A stretch of 64,000 nt of DNA from Flavobacterium soyae (GTDB lineage Bacteria; Bacteroidota; Bacteroidia; Flavobacteriales; Flavobacteriaceae). The position numbers and the translations under genes were made by a program. The notes below the pieces were generated by a model. That model saw only the letters and a program-made list of their open reading frames with translations, did not search any database and was not told the origin of the DNA. The DNA is taken from the NCBI RefSeq assembly GCF_021245985.1, contig NZ_JAJQXA010000001.1, positions 434,001 through 498,000 of the forward strand, given 5' to 3'. Below are positions 25,116-34,159 of the stretch, piece by piece (position 1 is the stretch's first letter; each line of letters starts with the position of its first letter).

Positions 25116-26225
25116 ATGGGATTTAAAACGCAAATACGTTTTCTACATAAATGGCTCGGATTAATTTCCGGGCTTATTGTTTTTATAGTCTGTATTACCG
25201 GTTGTATATTCTGTTTTCACGACGAAATAAAAGACATCACCCGAAAAGAATGGCGTTTGATTGAACCTCAAAACAAACCTTTTTTGATGCCTTCGGTTTT
25301 ACAGCAAAAAGCAAAAGAAATTCTTCCTAACTATAAACAATCAATGGTTTCTTATTATGGAAAAAACCGTTCTGCAGTTGTTTACACCTATTCTGATACC
25401 GAAAATTTATATCTCTACTTTAATCCTTATACAGGAGAATATTTAAAAACCGAAAATCCCAAAACTGATTTTTTCATTATTGTCGAATATATTCATTTGT
25501 ATCTGTTGCTGCCAGATTATATCGGAAAACATATTATTGGCGTTTCAACCATTATTTTTATTCTTTTATTTATTTCGGGAATTATACAATGGTGGCCGAA
25601 AAGAAGAAGTGACGTTAAAAGGAGTTTCACTGTAAAATGGTCGGCAAAATGGAGACGTATTAATTATGACTGGCACAATACTTCCGGATTTTACATTTCG
25701 TTGATTGCACTTATTCTTGCCATAACCGGTTTAAGTTTTACGTATGATTGGGTTGGTAATGGAATTTATAAAACATTCAATTTTGGCGGAGACAAAGCTG
25801 CTGAAACAAAAGCACCTGTAATCGACACGACAAAATTCAAGTCAAACTCGATAACAGCTGTCGATCGAGCTTTTATACAAACTATGAAATTACAGCCAAA
25901 AGCCGAAATGCTTTTTGTTTTATATCCGCAGCAAAAAGATGATGTTATTAATACAGGAGCATATCCTCATGCTTTACGATACGATCATCAAAGCAATTAT
26001 TATTTTCATCCGCAGGACGGAAAATTAATTCAAAGCGATCCGTATCATTCAAAAAGTTTAGGCCTTCAGGTTGTCGAAATGAATTACGGAATTCATACCG
26101 GACAAATTTTAAATCTGCCCGGAAAAATTATTGCTTTTACAGTAAGTCTAATTGCTTCGGCTTTACCTGTAACAGGCTTTATAATTTGGTTTGGAAGAAG
26201 AAAAAAATCTAAAAAACAGAAATAA
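25116..26225 (+). CDS. PepSY-domain membrane protein
   Basis: The 369-residue protein has the standard four-helix PepSY_TM layout: RFLHKWLGLISGLIVFIV (helix 1, conserved His), a periplasmic PepSY-like region (VLQQKAKEILPNYKQSMVSY), helix 2 (HIIGVSTIIFILLFISGIIQWWP) and NYDWHNTSGFYISLIALILA (helix 3 with a DWH motif). A second periplasmic part and the final helix with a GFIIWFGRR end follow. It is shorter than the protein at 23404 and only partly similar, so the two are paralogues rather than a duplication. Likely a partner in reductive iron release or electron transfer at the inner membrane; this is inferred from the family and context. Confidence 0.85.
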   Translation: MGFKTQIRFLHKWLGLISGLIVFIVCITGCIFCFHDEIKDITRKEWRLIEPQNKPFLMPSVLQQKAKEILPNYKQSMVSYYGKNRSAVVYTYSDTENLYLYFNPYTGEYLKTENPKTDFFIIVEYIHLYLLLPDYIGKHIIGVSTIIFILLFISGIIQWWPKRRSDVKRSFTVKWSAKWRRINYDWHNTSGFYISLIALILAITGLSFTYDWVGNGIYKTFNFGGDKAAETKAPVIDTTKFKSNSITAVDRAFIQTMKLQPKAEMLFVLYPQQKDDVINTGAYPHALRYDHQSNYYFHPQDGKLIQSDPYHSKSLGLQVVEMNYGIHTGQILNLPGKIIAFTVSLIASALPVTGFIIWFGRRKKSKKQK

Positions 26226-26254
26226 AAAAACCGCTTTTAATAAGCGGTTTTTTT
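26224..26254. terminator. Bidirectional terminator between the PepSY and MORN-like genes
   Basis: The stem AAACCGCTT/AAGCGGTTT has a 5-base loop and is flanked by A and T runs, so it can end transcripts from both convergent genes. It begins at the last base of the PepSY stop codon region. Confidence 0.85.
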
Positions 26255-26273
26255 ATAAATTTTCGAAACTAAA

Positions 26274-26621
26274 TTAGTTTCTGTCTGCTAAAGCATTTTT
26301 CTGTAAGTTTTTAACTGAACTCACTTTGTTGTCAACATAAGCAACTTTACTTACTGTATTTTCATTAAAATAAATCCAATTACCTGTTTTAAGTCCTTCT
26401 GTGTATTCTCCAACGGCTTTTTTATTTCCTTTTTCGTCATAAGATACCCAGACACCGTCTAATTTACCATCCCTAAAAAAGCCTTCTTGCTGCACTTTAC
26501 CATTTTCATAATAATACGTAGCTTTTACCTTGTTTCCAACAGCTTCTAATTCAGGATTTACTTCTTGCGCAGTTAATATTCCAGAGAACAACACCGCAGC
26601 TAAAATTACACTCTTTTTCAT
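26274..26621 (-). CDS. Exported MORN/YwqK-like repeat protein
   Basis: The 115-residue protein has a signal peptide (MKKSVILAAVLFSGILTAQE). The mature part carries repeats of about 22 residues, as in MORN or YwqK proteins: YYYENGKVQQEGFFRDGKLD, then GVWVSYDEKGNKKAVGEYTE, then GLKTGNWIYFNE. Such repeats make small beta-hairpin arrays. They have no single function; periplasmic or surface protein contacts are possible. The gene is alone, convergent with the PepSY gene. Confidence 0.8.
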   Translation of the reverse strand: MKKSVILAAVLFSGILTAQEVNPELEAVGNKVKATYYYENGKVQQEGFFRDGKLDGVWVSYDEKGNKKAVGEYTEGLKTGNWIYFNENTVSKVAYVDNKVSSVKNLQKNALADRN

Positions 26622-26745
26622 ATCTTTAGGTATTAATGTTAAGAAATCGTTATCAAATATAATTAATTATTTACATTAAAAAAACTTTTACTTAACAATT
26701 TAGTAACATTGAATAAAAACTTAACATTGGAAATTCCCAAAAAAC

Positions 26746-26775
26746 AAAAAAACCAATGCTAAGGCACTGGTTTTA
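26746..26775 (-). terminator. Terminator of the TlpA-like gene
   Basis: On the minus strand AACCAGTGC (26772-26764) pairs with GCATTGGTT (26759-26751), with one mismatch and a 4-base loop, followed by a T run. It lies 56 bases after the stop codon at 26831. Confidence 0.65.
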
Positions 26776-26830
26776 CTGGTATTTTAGTAAAAAACTAAAT
26801 TACGATAACGTTATATATTTAATCATTAAA

Positions 26831-27826
26831 TTAGTTCAATAATGAGTCTAACTGCTTTTGAAGGTCTGGAGAGGAAGGTCTGTCGGCATCAGAACTAACC
26901 ACATTCCCATTTGGATCAATCAAAATAAATCTTGGAATTCCGGTTACACCATAATTTACTACAAATTCAGACTCCCAATCCTTATCAGCAAATAATTGTA
27001 CACCTCCAAGGTTTTTATCTGTTACGAATTTTTTCCATTTTCCATTGTCTTTTGCTTTATCAATAGAAATACTCACAAACTCGATATTTTTTCCGTGATA
27101 TTTTTCTTCAATCTTTTGCAAATAAGGAATCTCTGCTCTGCATGGCGCGCACCAGGTTGCCCAAAGGTCAATGTAAATATATTTCCCTTTTAAATCGGCA
27201 AGTTTTGTTTTACCCCCTTTAAAATTTTCGTAGTCAAATTCCGGAGAAGCTTTCCCAACCATTTTTTTTGCATTTGCAGCTCTTTCATATTCCTGAGACG
27301 CATATTGATTAAAATTTTCAAAACTTCCTTTTAAAGCTGTTTTAAATTCAGGATCAAAATCACCTTTCTCTAAACTCTCAAAATCAGTTTTTTTCTTAGT
27401 TTCTAAAAGAGAAGAAAATTCAGCTGCCTCTTTAGTAAAAGCTTCTTTTTGAAATTTTTCATCTTTTAAAGTCTGCTGCGCCAAAAAGTTGCTTTCGTTC
27501 ACCCCTTTTCCTTTGTAAACAATAGTTTCATCAAATTCTTTAGCATTCATCGTTAAGTTAACCTCAGAATTTGGTTTTAAATAGATATTAGAAGATTCTG
27601 TTCCGTCAGAAAACACATAAAATCCTTTTGGAGCTTCAAAATCGGCAGTAAAAACTCCTTTTTTGTCAATTGGAATAACCTGCTTAAAATTATTTCTTCC
27701 TTTAATAACTAAAGTATCGCTGTTTCTATTCTCAATTTTAGCCGTAAATTTTATTTGATTTTTGGCTTGACCAATGACATTCAATGCGCTAAAAATCAAC
27801 AGACCTGTAACAAAAAGTTTTTTCAT
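26831..27826 (-). CDS. TlpA/ResA-like thiol-disulfide oxidoreductase
   Basis: Exported thioredoxin-fold protein of 331 residues, with a signal peptide (MKKLFVTGLLIFSALNVIGQ). Residues about 22-110 form an N-terminal beta-rich domain of the DUF4369 type, followed by a helical linker. A C-terminal AhpC/TSA-Redoxin domain starts at GKASPEFDYENFKGG. The active site is WCAPC, with cysteines at 226 and 229, in IDLWATWCAPCRAE. A cis-proline motif GVTGIPRFILIDPNG is present. It likely keeps periplasmic thiols reduced, for example for cytochrome maturation, but the partner is unknown. It stands alone, diverging from aspS. Confidence 0.9.
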   Translation of the reverse strand: MKKLFVTGLLIFSALNVIGQAKNQIKFTAKIENRNSDTLVIKGRNNFKQVIPIDKKGVFTADFEAPKGFYVFSDGTESSNIYLKPNSEVNLTMNAKEFDETIVYKGKGVNESNFLAQQTLKDEKFQKEAFTKEAAEFSSLLETKKKTDFESLEKGDFDPEFKTALKGSFENFNQYASQEYERAANAKKMVGKASPEFDYENFKGGKTKLADLKGKYIYIDLWATWCAPCRAEIPYLQKIEEKYHGKNIEFVSISIDKAKDNGKWKKFVTDKNLGGVQLFADKDWESEFVVNYGVTGIPRFILIDPNGNVVSSDADRPSSPDLQKQLDSLLN

Positions 27827-27956
27827 AGTATTAAAGTTTGCTTTTAGTAATTCAAATCTAAAGAAATAACAGCTTCAAAATTTCAGAATTAACAAAATAT
27901 TTAAAATTTATAAGCATCAAGTTATCACTTTACTATATTATTTTGAATTTTGTGTT

Positions 27957-27964
27957 TACTTTTG
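27957..27964 (+). promoter_or_regulatory. aspS promoter -7 element TACTTTTG
   Basis: The element matches TAnnTTTG and lies 18 bases before the aspS start codon. No convincing -33 element is visible at the expected distance. Confidence 0.55.
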
Positions 27965-27982
27965 CAGTCTAAAATTTAGATC

Positions 27983-29734
27983 ATGTATAGAAGTCATAAT
28001 TGCGGCGAATTAAACGCTTCAAATATCAATACCGAAGTTACACTTGCGGGCTGGGTTCAAAAATCACGCGATAAAGGATTTATGAATTGGGTCGATCTAC
28101 GCGACCGTTACGGAATTACACAACTTATTTTCGACGAGAGCCGTACTGATAAAACCGTTTTTGAATTGGCCAAAACTCTTGGACGTGAATTCGTAATCCA
28201 GGTAAAAGGAACTGTTATTGAGCGTGAAGCAAAAAACAAAAACATTCCGACAGGTGAAATCGAAATTTTAGTTTCTGAATTAACTATTTTAAATTCTGCT
28301 TTAACACCTCCATTTACAATTGAAGATGAAACTGACGGCGGCGAAGATATCAGAATGAAATATCGTTATTTAGATATTCGTAGAAATCCGGTAAAAAACA
28401 GTTTATTGTTCCGTCATAAAGTAGCGATGGAAGTTCGTAAATATTTATCTGATTTAGATTTCTGCGAAGTTGAAACACCTTATTTAATCAAATCTACTCC
28501 GGAAGGAGCAAGAGATTTCGTTGTGCCTAGCCGTATGAACGAAGGACAGTTTTATGCATTGCCGCAATCGCCGCAGACTTTTAAACAATTATTGATGGTT
28601 GGGGGAATGGATAAATATTTCCAAATTGTGAAATGTTTCCGTGACGAAGATTTACGCGCAGACCGTCAGCCGGAGTTTACACAAATTGACTGCGAAATGG
28701 CTTTTGTAGAACAAGAAGACATTTTGAATGTTTTTGAAGGTTTGACAAGACATTTATTAAAAGAAATTAAAGGTATAGAAGTAGACAAATTCCCAAGAAT
28801 TACCTACGATTATGCTATGAAAACATACGGAAATGACAAACCGGACATTCGTTTTGGGATGAAATTTGGTGAGTTAAACGAATTTGCACAACACAAAGAA
28901 TTCCCGGTTTTCAATTCAGCTGAATTAGTGGTGGGAATTGCCGTTCCGGGAGCAGGAAATTATACTCGTAAAGAAATTGACGGATTAATTGACTGGGTAA
29001 AACGTCCGCAAGTTGGAGCGTCTGGAATGGTTTATGTAAAATGCAATGAAGATGGAACATTTAAATCATCTGTAGATAAATTCTACGATAATGATGATTT
29101 AGCAAAATGGGCAAAAGCTACAGAAGCAAATCCTGGAGATATGATTTTTGTACTTTCCGGACCTGCAAACAAAACACGTGCACAGCTTTCTGCACTTCGT
29201 ATGGAATTAGCAGCTCGTTTAGGATTACGTAATCCTGAAGAATTTGCTCCATTATGGGTTGTAGATTTTCCACTATTAGAACTTGACGAAGAAAGCGGCC
29301 GTTACCATGCTATGCACCACCCTTTTACATCACCAAAACCAGAAGATATGGCTTTGTTGGAAACAGAACCGGGAAAAGTTCGTGCGAATGCTTACGACAT
29401 GGTTTTAAACGGAAACGAAATTGGCGGTGGATCAATTCGTATTCACGATAAAGCAACACAGCAGTTAATGTTCAAATATTTAGGATTTACTGAAGAAGAA
29501 GCAAAAGCGCAGTTTGGTTTCTTAATGGATGCTTTTCAATTTGGAGCACCCCCTCATGGTGGTTTAGCTTTTGGTCTTGATAGATTAGTTGCTATTTTAG
29601 GCGGTCAGGAAACCATTAGAGATTTTATCGCTTTTCCTAAAAACAATTCAGGGCGCGATGTTATGATCGATGCTCCATCGACAATTGATGAATCTCAATT
29701 GAAGGAATTACACATTAAAATTGATTCTATCTAA
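27983..29734 (+). CDS. aspS: Aspartyl-tRNA synthetase
   Basis: Charges tRNA-Asp with aspartate in the cytoplasm. At 583 residues it has the bacterial size. The N-terminal OB-fold anticodon-binding domain ([20 protein letters not shown]) is followed by the class II catalytic core. Motif 2 is seen as [20 protein letters not shown], and motif 3 as [14 protein letters not shown] near the end. The bacterial-specific GAD insertion domain lies between (about residues 285-415). It is a single gene with its own promoter and terminator. Whether the enzyme also charges tRNA-Asn cannot be judged safely here. Confidence 0.97.
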   Translation: MYRSHNCGELNASNINTEVTLAGWVQKSRDKGFMNWVDLRDRYGITQLIFDESRTDKTVFELAKTLGREFVIQVKGTVIEREAKNKNIPTGEIEILVSELTILNSALTPPFTIEDETDGGEDIRMKYRYLDIRRNPVKNSLLFRHKVAMEVRKYLSDLDFCEVETPYLIKSTPEGARDFVVPSRMNEGQFYALPQSPQTFKQLLMVGGMDKYFQIVKCFRDEDLRADRQPEFTQIDCEMAFVEQEDILNVFEGLTRHLLKEIKGIEVDKFPRITYDYAMKTYGNDKPDIRFGMKFGELNEFAQHKEFPVFNSAELVVGIAVPGAGNYTRKEIDGLIDWVKRPQVGASGMVYVKCNEDGTFKSSVDKFYDNDDLAKWAKATEANPGDMIFVLSGPANKTRAQLSALRMELAARLGLRNPEEFAPLWVVDFPLLELDEESGRYHAMHHPFTSPKPEDMALLETEPGKVRANAYDMVLNGNEIGGGSIRIHDKATQQLMFKYLGFTEEEAKAQFGFLMDAFQFGAPPHGGLAFGLDRLVAILGGQETIRDFIAFPKNNSGRDVMIDAPSTIDESQLKELHIKIDSI

Positions 29735-29755
29735 TTAATAGAAATTTAAATATTT

Positions 29756-29786
29756 AAAAAACAGCTGAAATTCAGCTGTTTTTTTT
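29756..29786 (+). terminator. Terminator after aspS
   Basis: ACAGCTGAA-A-TTCAGCTGT (29761-29779), flanked by A and T runs, forms a stable hairpin with U-tract. The remaining 250 bases up to the cold-shock gene hold only the latter's promoter; I see nothing else in them. Confidence 0.85.
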
Positions 29787-30000
29787 ATGCAATAAAGCCG
29801 CAAAAAATAATGGGCAGATTTACACTTATTAAAATATTAAATTCCTACAAGTTCATCTTTTTGATATTCTTACAATTAACGATTCTCAAATTATGGTATT
29901 TCATATATAATTTGATGCAATAAACCACGTAAAAACACTGGAAATCAATAATTTTTACAAAAAATTAACAGGTAGATGTCTTTTGTATGAATTTATATAT

Positions 30001-30008
30001 TACATTTG
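30001..30008 (+). promoter_or_regulatory. Cold-shock gene promoter -7 element TACATTTG
   Basis: TACATTTG matches the -7 consensus and sits 29 bases before the ATG, so the 5' leader would be short (about 23 bases). The nearest TTTG (29982-29985) is only 15 bases upstream, shorter than usual spacing. Confidence 0.55.
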
Positions 30009-30037
30009 CTTTATTATAAATTATTATTACAATTACA

Positions 30038-30232
30038 ATGCGTACAGGTACAGTAAAATTTTTCAATGAATCTAAAGGTTATGGATTCATTACAGACGAA
30101 GAAACAGGAAAGGACATCTTCGTTCACGCTTCAGGAATTAACGCGGAAGAATTACGCGAAGGTGACCGTGTAAGCTATGAAGAAGAAGAAGGAAGAAAAG
30201 GGAAAGTTGCTGCTAAAGTAGCAGTAATCTAA
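30038..30232 (+). CDS. Cold-shock domain protein (CspA family)
   Basis: Small nucleic-acid-binding protein and RNA chaperone of 64 residues: a single five-strand OB-fold. Both RNA-binding motifs are present, KGYGFI (RNP1) at residues 13-18 and DIFVHAS (RNP2) at 26-32. The opening MRTGTVKFFNESKGYGFI is typical. It is monocistronic, with a -7 element upstream and a strong terminator 43 bases after the stop. The short leader lacks the long structured 5' region of E. coli cspA, so any cold control would work differently. Confidence 0.95.
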   Translation: MRTGTVKFFNESKGYGFITDEETGKDIFVHASGINAEELREGDRVSYEEEEGRKGKVAAKVAVI

Positions 30233-30274
30233 GAAAAATATAGCAATTTATTTTTTTTGCCTCTGAATGGTTTT

Positions 30275-30309
30275 AAAACGTTTCGATTTATTTCGAAACG
30301 TTTTTTTTT
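30275..30309 (+). terminator. Terminator after the cold-shock gene
   Basis: AAAACGTTTCGA (30275-30286) and TCGAAACGTTTT (30293-30304) form a perfect 12-bp stem with a 6-base loop and a long T run. Confidence 0.9.
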
Positions 30310-30410
30310 GCCCATTTCTTAAAAAAATATTAAAAAAAGCATGTGTTATTTATAATCAATAAAAATTACATGTAAACGCGCTTTCATGATGTACTTATAT
30401 CTCCCTTTAG

Positions 30411-30442
30411 TTTGTGATTTACATAGTTGAAAGTTATCTTTG
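30411..30442 (+). promoter_or_regulatory. nuo operon promoter
   Basis: TTTG (30411-30414), 20 bases, TATCTTTG (30435-30442): a full match to the Bacteroidota primary promoter. Transcription would start near 30449, after the in-frame ATG at 30427 and before the ATG at 30475. This fixes 30475 as the nuoA start. Confidence 0.8.
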
Positions 30443-30474
30443 TGGCTTATTCTTTAAGTAAAAAAGTTAAGCTT

Positions 30475-30840
30475 ATGCAATCTGATCAATACAGTTACAT
30501 TCCTATCTTAATGCAGTTCATTCTGGCTGTTGGTTTTGTGGTAGGAACAATCATTATTTCTGGAAAATTAGGCCCAAAAAGAACCTCTGAAGTTAAAGAT
30601 AAAAACTTCGAATGCGGTATAGAATCTGTTGGTAATGCCCGTATTCCTTTTTCCGTAAAATATTTTCTGGTAGCAATTTTGTTTGTATTGTTTGACGTAG
30701 AGGTAATTTTCCTTTATCCTTGGGCAGTAAACTTTAAAGATCTTGGTATAGAAGGAATGCTTAAAATGGTCGTTTTTATGGCTTTACTTTTAGTTGGATT
30801 TTTCTATATTATCAAAAAGAGAGCTTTAGACTGGGAATAA
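30475..30840 (+). CDS. nuoA: NADH-quinone oxidoreductase subunit A
   Basis: Small membrane subunit of complex I near the quinone entry site. It has 121 residues from MQSDQYSYIPILMQF and three membrane helices. The conserved loop FECGIESVGNARIPFSVKYF contains the family cysteine and the following helix FDVEVIFLYPWAV, with the acidic residues typical of NuoA. The frame continues upstream to an ATG at 30427, but that lies before the predicted transcription start and adds residues not found in the family. First gene of the 14-gene operon. Confidence 0.97.
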   Translation: MQSDQYSYIPILMQFILAVGFVVGTIIISGKLGPKRTSEVKDKNFECGIESVGNARIPFSVKYFLVAILFVLFDVEVIFLYPWAVNFKDLGIEGMLKMVVFMALLLVGFFYIIKKRALDWE

Positions 30841-30844
30841 AAAA

Positions 30845-31019
30845 GATTTTAGATTTTAGATTAGTGATTTTAGATTTTTGAATGGATGGATTATCCAACA
30901 TTATTTAGAACAGCAATTTAAAATTTGAACTTCTTTGAATTAATACACTGATTTAAAAAAATTGATTTTTCTTTTTACGATTCCAAAAAATCTAAAATCT
31001 AAAATCAGAAATCTAAAAT
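30845..31019. repeat. GATTTTAGATTTTAGATT inverted repeat in the nuoA-nuoB gap
   Basis: The arms 30845-30879 and 30985-31019 (35 bases each) are near-perfect inverted copies made from the 7-base word TTTAGAT/ATCTAAA. The gap holds no ORF. The same word family forms the repeat in the nuoD-nuoE gap. It forms a long AT-rich stem inside the operon. Confidence 0.75.
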
Positions 31020-31023
31020 AAAA

Positions 31024-31572
31024 ATGAGCGATTCAAATGTAAAAATGGTTGCGCCACCGGAAGGAGTTGTAGGAGAAGGTTTCTTCGCTACAAAACTAAA
31101 TGATGTTGTTGGTTTGGCACGCGCGAATTCTCTTTGGCCTTTACCTTTTGCAACATCTTGCTGCGGAATTGAGTTTATGGCGACAATGGCTTCGCATTAC
31201 GATTTAGCACGATTTGGATCTGAGCGTGTGAGTTTCTCTCCTCGTCAGGCAGATATGTTATTAGTAATGGGAACTATTTCTAAAAAAATGGCTCCAATTT
31301 TAAGACAGGTTTACGAACAAATGTCTGAGCCGCGCTGGGTAATTGCTGTTGGAGCCTGTGCTTCTTCAGGAGGTATTTTCGATACTTACTCAGTTCTGCA
31401 GGGAATTGATAAAGTAATCCCGGTTGATGTTTACGTTCCAGGATGCCCGCCAAGACCAGAACAAATCGTTGACGGAGTAATGAGATTACAAGAATTGGTT
31501 AAAAGTGAATCTGTTAGACGCAGAAGCTCGCCGGAATACCAAGAATTATTAGCTTCCTATAACATTTCATAA
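31024..31572 (+). CDS. nuoB: NADH-quinone oxidoreductase subunit B
   Basis: Carries iron-sulfur cluster N2, the last electron carrier before quinone. It has 182 residues. The four cluster cysteines are present: Cys46 and Cys47 in TSCCGIEFM, Cys112 in GACASSGG and Cys141 in VPGCPPRPE. It is a peripheral-arm protein of the Q module, at the membrane interface. nuoC begins one base after its stop codon, so the two are tightly coupled. Confidence 0.98.
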   Translation: MSDSNVKMVAPPEGVVGEGFFATKLNDVVGLARANSLWPLPFATSCCGIEFMATMASHYDLARFGSERVSFSPRQADMLLVMGTISKKMAPILRQVYEQMSEPRWVIAVGACASSGGIFDTYSVLQGIDKVIPVDVYVPGCPPRPEQIVDGVMRLQELVKSESVRRRSSPEYQELLASYNIS

Positions 31573-31573
31573 G

Positions 31574-32095
31574 ATGGCTTTAGAAAATACCCAGATTCAA
31601 GATAAACTTACTGAAACATTTAATAACGATGTTTTCAACTTTCAGCAGGAAAGAGATATTTTTTCTTTAGAAGCTTCAGCTGATAAAATCACAGCGTTGA
31701 TCCTATTCCTTAAAAACGATTCTGAACTACGCTTTCACTTTTTAACAGATTTATGCGGCATTCATTATCCTGACAACGATTCAGAGCGTCAATTTGCTGT
31801 TGTATATCACTTACACAACTGGTACGATAACAAACGAATTAGAATTAAAGTTTATCTGAATGGTGAAAAACCAGAAATCAAAACCGTTTCAAATATCTTC
31901 TTAAGTTCAAACTGGATGGAAAGAGAAACGTACGATTTCTTCGGAATTAACTTTATTGGCCACCCGCAATTGAAACGTATTTTGAATATGGATGAAATGG
32001 TGTCTTTCCCAATGAGAAAAGAATTCCCAATGGAAGACAGCGGAAGAACTGATAAAGACGACAGATTCTTTGGAAGAACAACGATTAATGCATAA
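31574..32095 (+). CDS. nuoC: NADH-quinone oxidoreductase subunit C
   Basis: 30-kDa-type subunit of the Q module, 173 residues. The family block is clear: a hydrophobic strand region LTDLCGIHYPDN, then WMERETYDFFGINFIGHPQL with the ERE.YD.FG signature, and the C-terminal RKEFPMED. It is a separate gene, not fused to nuoD as in E. coli. It sits one base after nuoB and is separated from nuoD by 95 AT-rich bases. Confidence 0.97.
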   Translation: MALENTQIQDKLTETFNNDVFNFQQERDIFSLEASADKITALILFLKNDSELRFHFLTDLCGIHYPDNDSERQFAVVYHLHNWYDNKRIRIKVYLNGEKPEIKTVSNIFLSSNWMERETYDFFGINFIGHPQLKRILNMDEMVSFPMRKEFPMEDSGRTDKDDRFFGRTTINA

Positions 32096-32187
32096 TTAAC
32101 AATTTACAATTGAAAATTAGCACTATATAAAAAGGAACAAAAGTATTAATGGTTAATTGAAAATTATCAATTAACAATTTTTAATTA
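32094..32187. repeat. AATTAACAATTT repeats in the nuoC-nuoD gap
   Basis: The 12-base word AATTAACAATTT occurs at 32094-32105, overlapping the nuoC stop, and again at 32169-32180. TTAATTGA (32153-32160) pairs with TCAATTAA (32167-32174). This is a different word family from the other nuo gaps. Confidence 0.6.
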
Positions 32188-32190
32188 CAA

Positions 32191-33429
32191 ATGTCAGAAC
32201 TATTATTACCACCAGAGCATCGTTATGCTAAAATAATTAAGGAGAAACTAAACGAAGACGGAAGCGAGCTTTCAGTACTGAATTTAGGTCCTACCCACCC
32301 TGCGACTCACGGTATTTTTCAAAATATCCTATTAATGGATGGTGAAAGAATTCTAGAGGCAGAACCAACTATTGGTTACATCCACAGAGCTTTCGAAAAA
32401 ATTGCCGAAAATCGTCCGTTTTATCAAATTACTCCTCTTACTGACCGTATGAACTATTGTTCCTCTCCTATTAATAATATGGGATGGTGGATGACATTAG
32501 AAAAACTATTAGGTGTTGAAGTTCCAAAAAGGGCACAATACTTAAGAGTTATTGTAATGGAGCTGGCTCGTATTACAGACCACTTAATCTGTAACTCGAT
32601 TCTTGGGGTAGATACTGGTGCGTATACTGGTTTCTTATACGTTTTTCAATTTAGAGAAAAAATCTACGAAATCTACGAAGAAATTTGTGGGGCTCGTTTG
32701 ACTACAAATATGGGAAGAATTGGTGGTTTTGAAAGAGACTGGTCTCCAGAAGCTTTCAAAAAACTTGATACTTTCCTTGAAGAATTTCCACCTGCCTGGA
32801 AAGAATTCGAAAGCTTATTCGAAAGAAACAGAATTTTCCTTGACAGAACTGTAAACGTTGGTGCAATCTCAGCAGAGAAAGCAATGGCCTACGGATTTAC
32901 AGGTCCAAACTTACGTGCTGCCGGAGTTGACTACGACGTTCGTGTTGCGCAGCCTTACTCATCTTACGAAGATTTTGATTTTATTGTTCCTGTAGGAAAA
33001 TCAGGTGACACTTATGATCGTTTCTGTGTTCGTAATGCTGAAGTTTGGGAAAGTTTAAGCATTATTCGTCAGGCATTAGAAAAAATGCCGGCTGGAAACG
33101 AATACCATGCAGAGGTTCCTGATTATTACCTTCCTCCAAAAGAAGACGTATATAATTCGATGGAATCATTAATCTATCACTTTAAAATTGTAATGGGAGA
33201 AGTTCCTGTTCCGGTTGCCGAAATTTACCATCCTGTTGAAGGAGGAAACGGAGAGATAGGTTTTTATTTAGTTACAGACGGAAGCAGAACTCCATATAGA
33301 TTACATTTCAGAAGACCTTGTTTTATTTACTATCAGGCATATCCTGAAATGATTAAAGGTGCGTTACTTTCTGATGCAATTGTTATCCTTTCGAGTTTAA
33401 ACGTAATTGCAGGAGAATTAGACGCCTAA
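32191..33429 (+). CDS. nuoD: NADH-quinone oxidoreductase subunit D
   Basis: 49-kDa-type subunit forming much of the quinone-binding pocket, 412 residues. Signatures include LNLGPTHPATHGIFQNIL, with the His-rich loop that contacts quinone, IGYIHRAFEKIAENR, and FTGPNLRAAGVDYDVR. The C-terminal part ends in SLNVIAGELDA, the usual family end (DxVxGExDR). It is not fused to NuoC. It is followed by a 198-base gap with long repeats before nuoE. Confidence 0.98.
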   Translation: MSELLLPPEHRYAKIIKEKLNEDGSELSVLNLGPTHPATHGIFQNILLMDGERILEAEPTIGYIHRAFEKIAENRPFYQITPLTDRMNYCSSPINNMGWWMTLEKLLGVEVPKRAQYLRVIVMELARITDHLICNSILGVDTGAYTGFLYVFQFREKIYEIYEEICGARLTTNMGRIGGFERDWSPEAFKKLDTFLEEFPPAWKEFESLFERNRIFLDRTVNVGAISAEKAMAYGFTGPNLRAAGVDYDVRVAQPYSSYEDFDFIVPVGKSGDTYDRFCVRNAEVWESLSIIRQALEKMPAGNEYHAEVPDYYLPPKEDVYNSMESLIYHFKIVMGEVPVPVAEIYHPVEGGNGEIGFYLVTDGSRTPYRLHFRRPCFIYYQAYPEMIKGALLSDAIVILSSLNVIAGELDA

Positions 33430-33438
33430 AAAATTGTT

Positions 33439-33622
33439 GATTTTAGATTTTAGATTTTAGATTGCTGATTAAGAATGCAGATTTTAGAATTTAGGTTTAA
33501 AATTATAATTAGGAATTGAAAAATTCAGATTGAAGAATCTAAAACTTAAACAATGATTGAAGAATCATAGATTGTAGATAAAGATTAAAAAAATCTAAAA
33601 TCTAAAATCTAAAATCTAAAAT
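33439..33622. repeat. GATTTTAGATTTTAGATT inverted repeat in the nuoD-nuoE gap
   Basis: Four units of the word GATTTTA run at 33439-33463, and their inverted counterpart runs at 33592-33622, ending eight bases before the nuoE ATG. The interior carries further partial copies. It is the same family as the repeat between nuoA and nuoB. Confidence 0.7.
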
Positions 33623-33627
33623 TAAAA

Positions 33628-34158
33628 ATGGAACGTAAACATTACAAGCAAGAAATAAATATGACTGAGGCATTGATCGCTCGTATCAATGAATTGATTA
33701 GTCATTATCCGGAAGGCAAACAAAAATCGGCTTTACTGCCTGTTTTGCACGAAGTGCAGGACGCGCATAACAACTGGCTTAGCATTGAATTGCAGGACAA
33801 GGTTGCCGAAATTCTTCAGATAAAACCAATTGAAGTTTATGAAGTGGTTACTTTTTATACCATGTTCAACCAAAAACCAATTGGAAAATACATGTTTGAA
33901 TTTTGCCAGACGTCTTGCTGCTGTTTAAACGGTGCCGAAAATTTAATGGATTATACTTCTGAAAAATTAGGTATTAAAATGGGTGAAACAACCGCTGACG
34001 GAATGTTTACCATTGCCGGTGTAGAATGTTTAGGTGCATGCGGATACGCTCCGATGATGCAGTTAGGCGATTTCTACAAAGAGAAATTGACAGAAGAAAA
34101 AATCGATCAGTTAATCGCTGATTGTAAAGATGATAAAATAATATTACACGATAAATAA
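33628..34158 (+). CDS. nuoE: NADH-quinone oxidoreductase subunit E
   Basis: 24-kDa-type subunit of the NADH-oxidising module, with a thioredoxin-like fold holding a [2Fe-2S] cluster (N1a). It has 176 residues. Cluster cysteines are Cys93 plus one of the run Cys97-99 (FCQTSCCCLNGAENL), and Cys134 and Cys138 in VECLGACGYAPMMQ. Presence of NuoE, F and G shows that this complex can oxidise NADH itself. The start could instead be the ATG 11 codons in (MTEALIARI). nuoF follows after one base. Confidence 0.97.
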   Translation: MERKHYKQEINMTEALIARINELISHYPEGKQKSALLPVLHEVQDAHNNWLSIELQDKVAEILQIKPIEVYEVVTFYTMFNQKPIGKYMFEFCQTSCCCLNGAENLMDYTSEKLGIKMGETTADGMFTIAGVECLGACGYAPMMQLGDFYKEKLTEEKIDQLIADCKDDKIILHDK

Positions 34159-34159
34159 G

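Noticed and set aside
30427..30474. Longer N-terminus of NuoA from ATG 30427
   Set aside because: It lies upstream of the probable transcription start set by TTTG-N20-TATCTTTG and adds residues foreign to NuoA.
30845..33622. Insertion-sequence ends within the nuo operon
   Set aside because: The repeats are AT-rich inverted words without transposase genes or clear target duplications; each gap uses its own arms.
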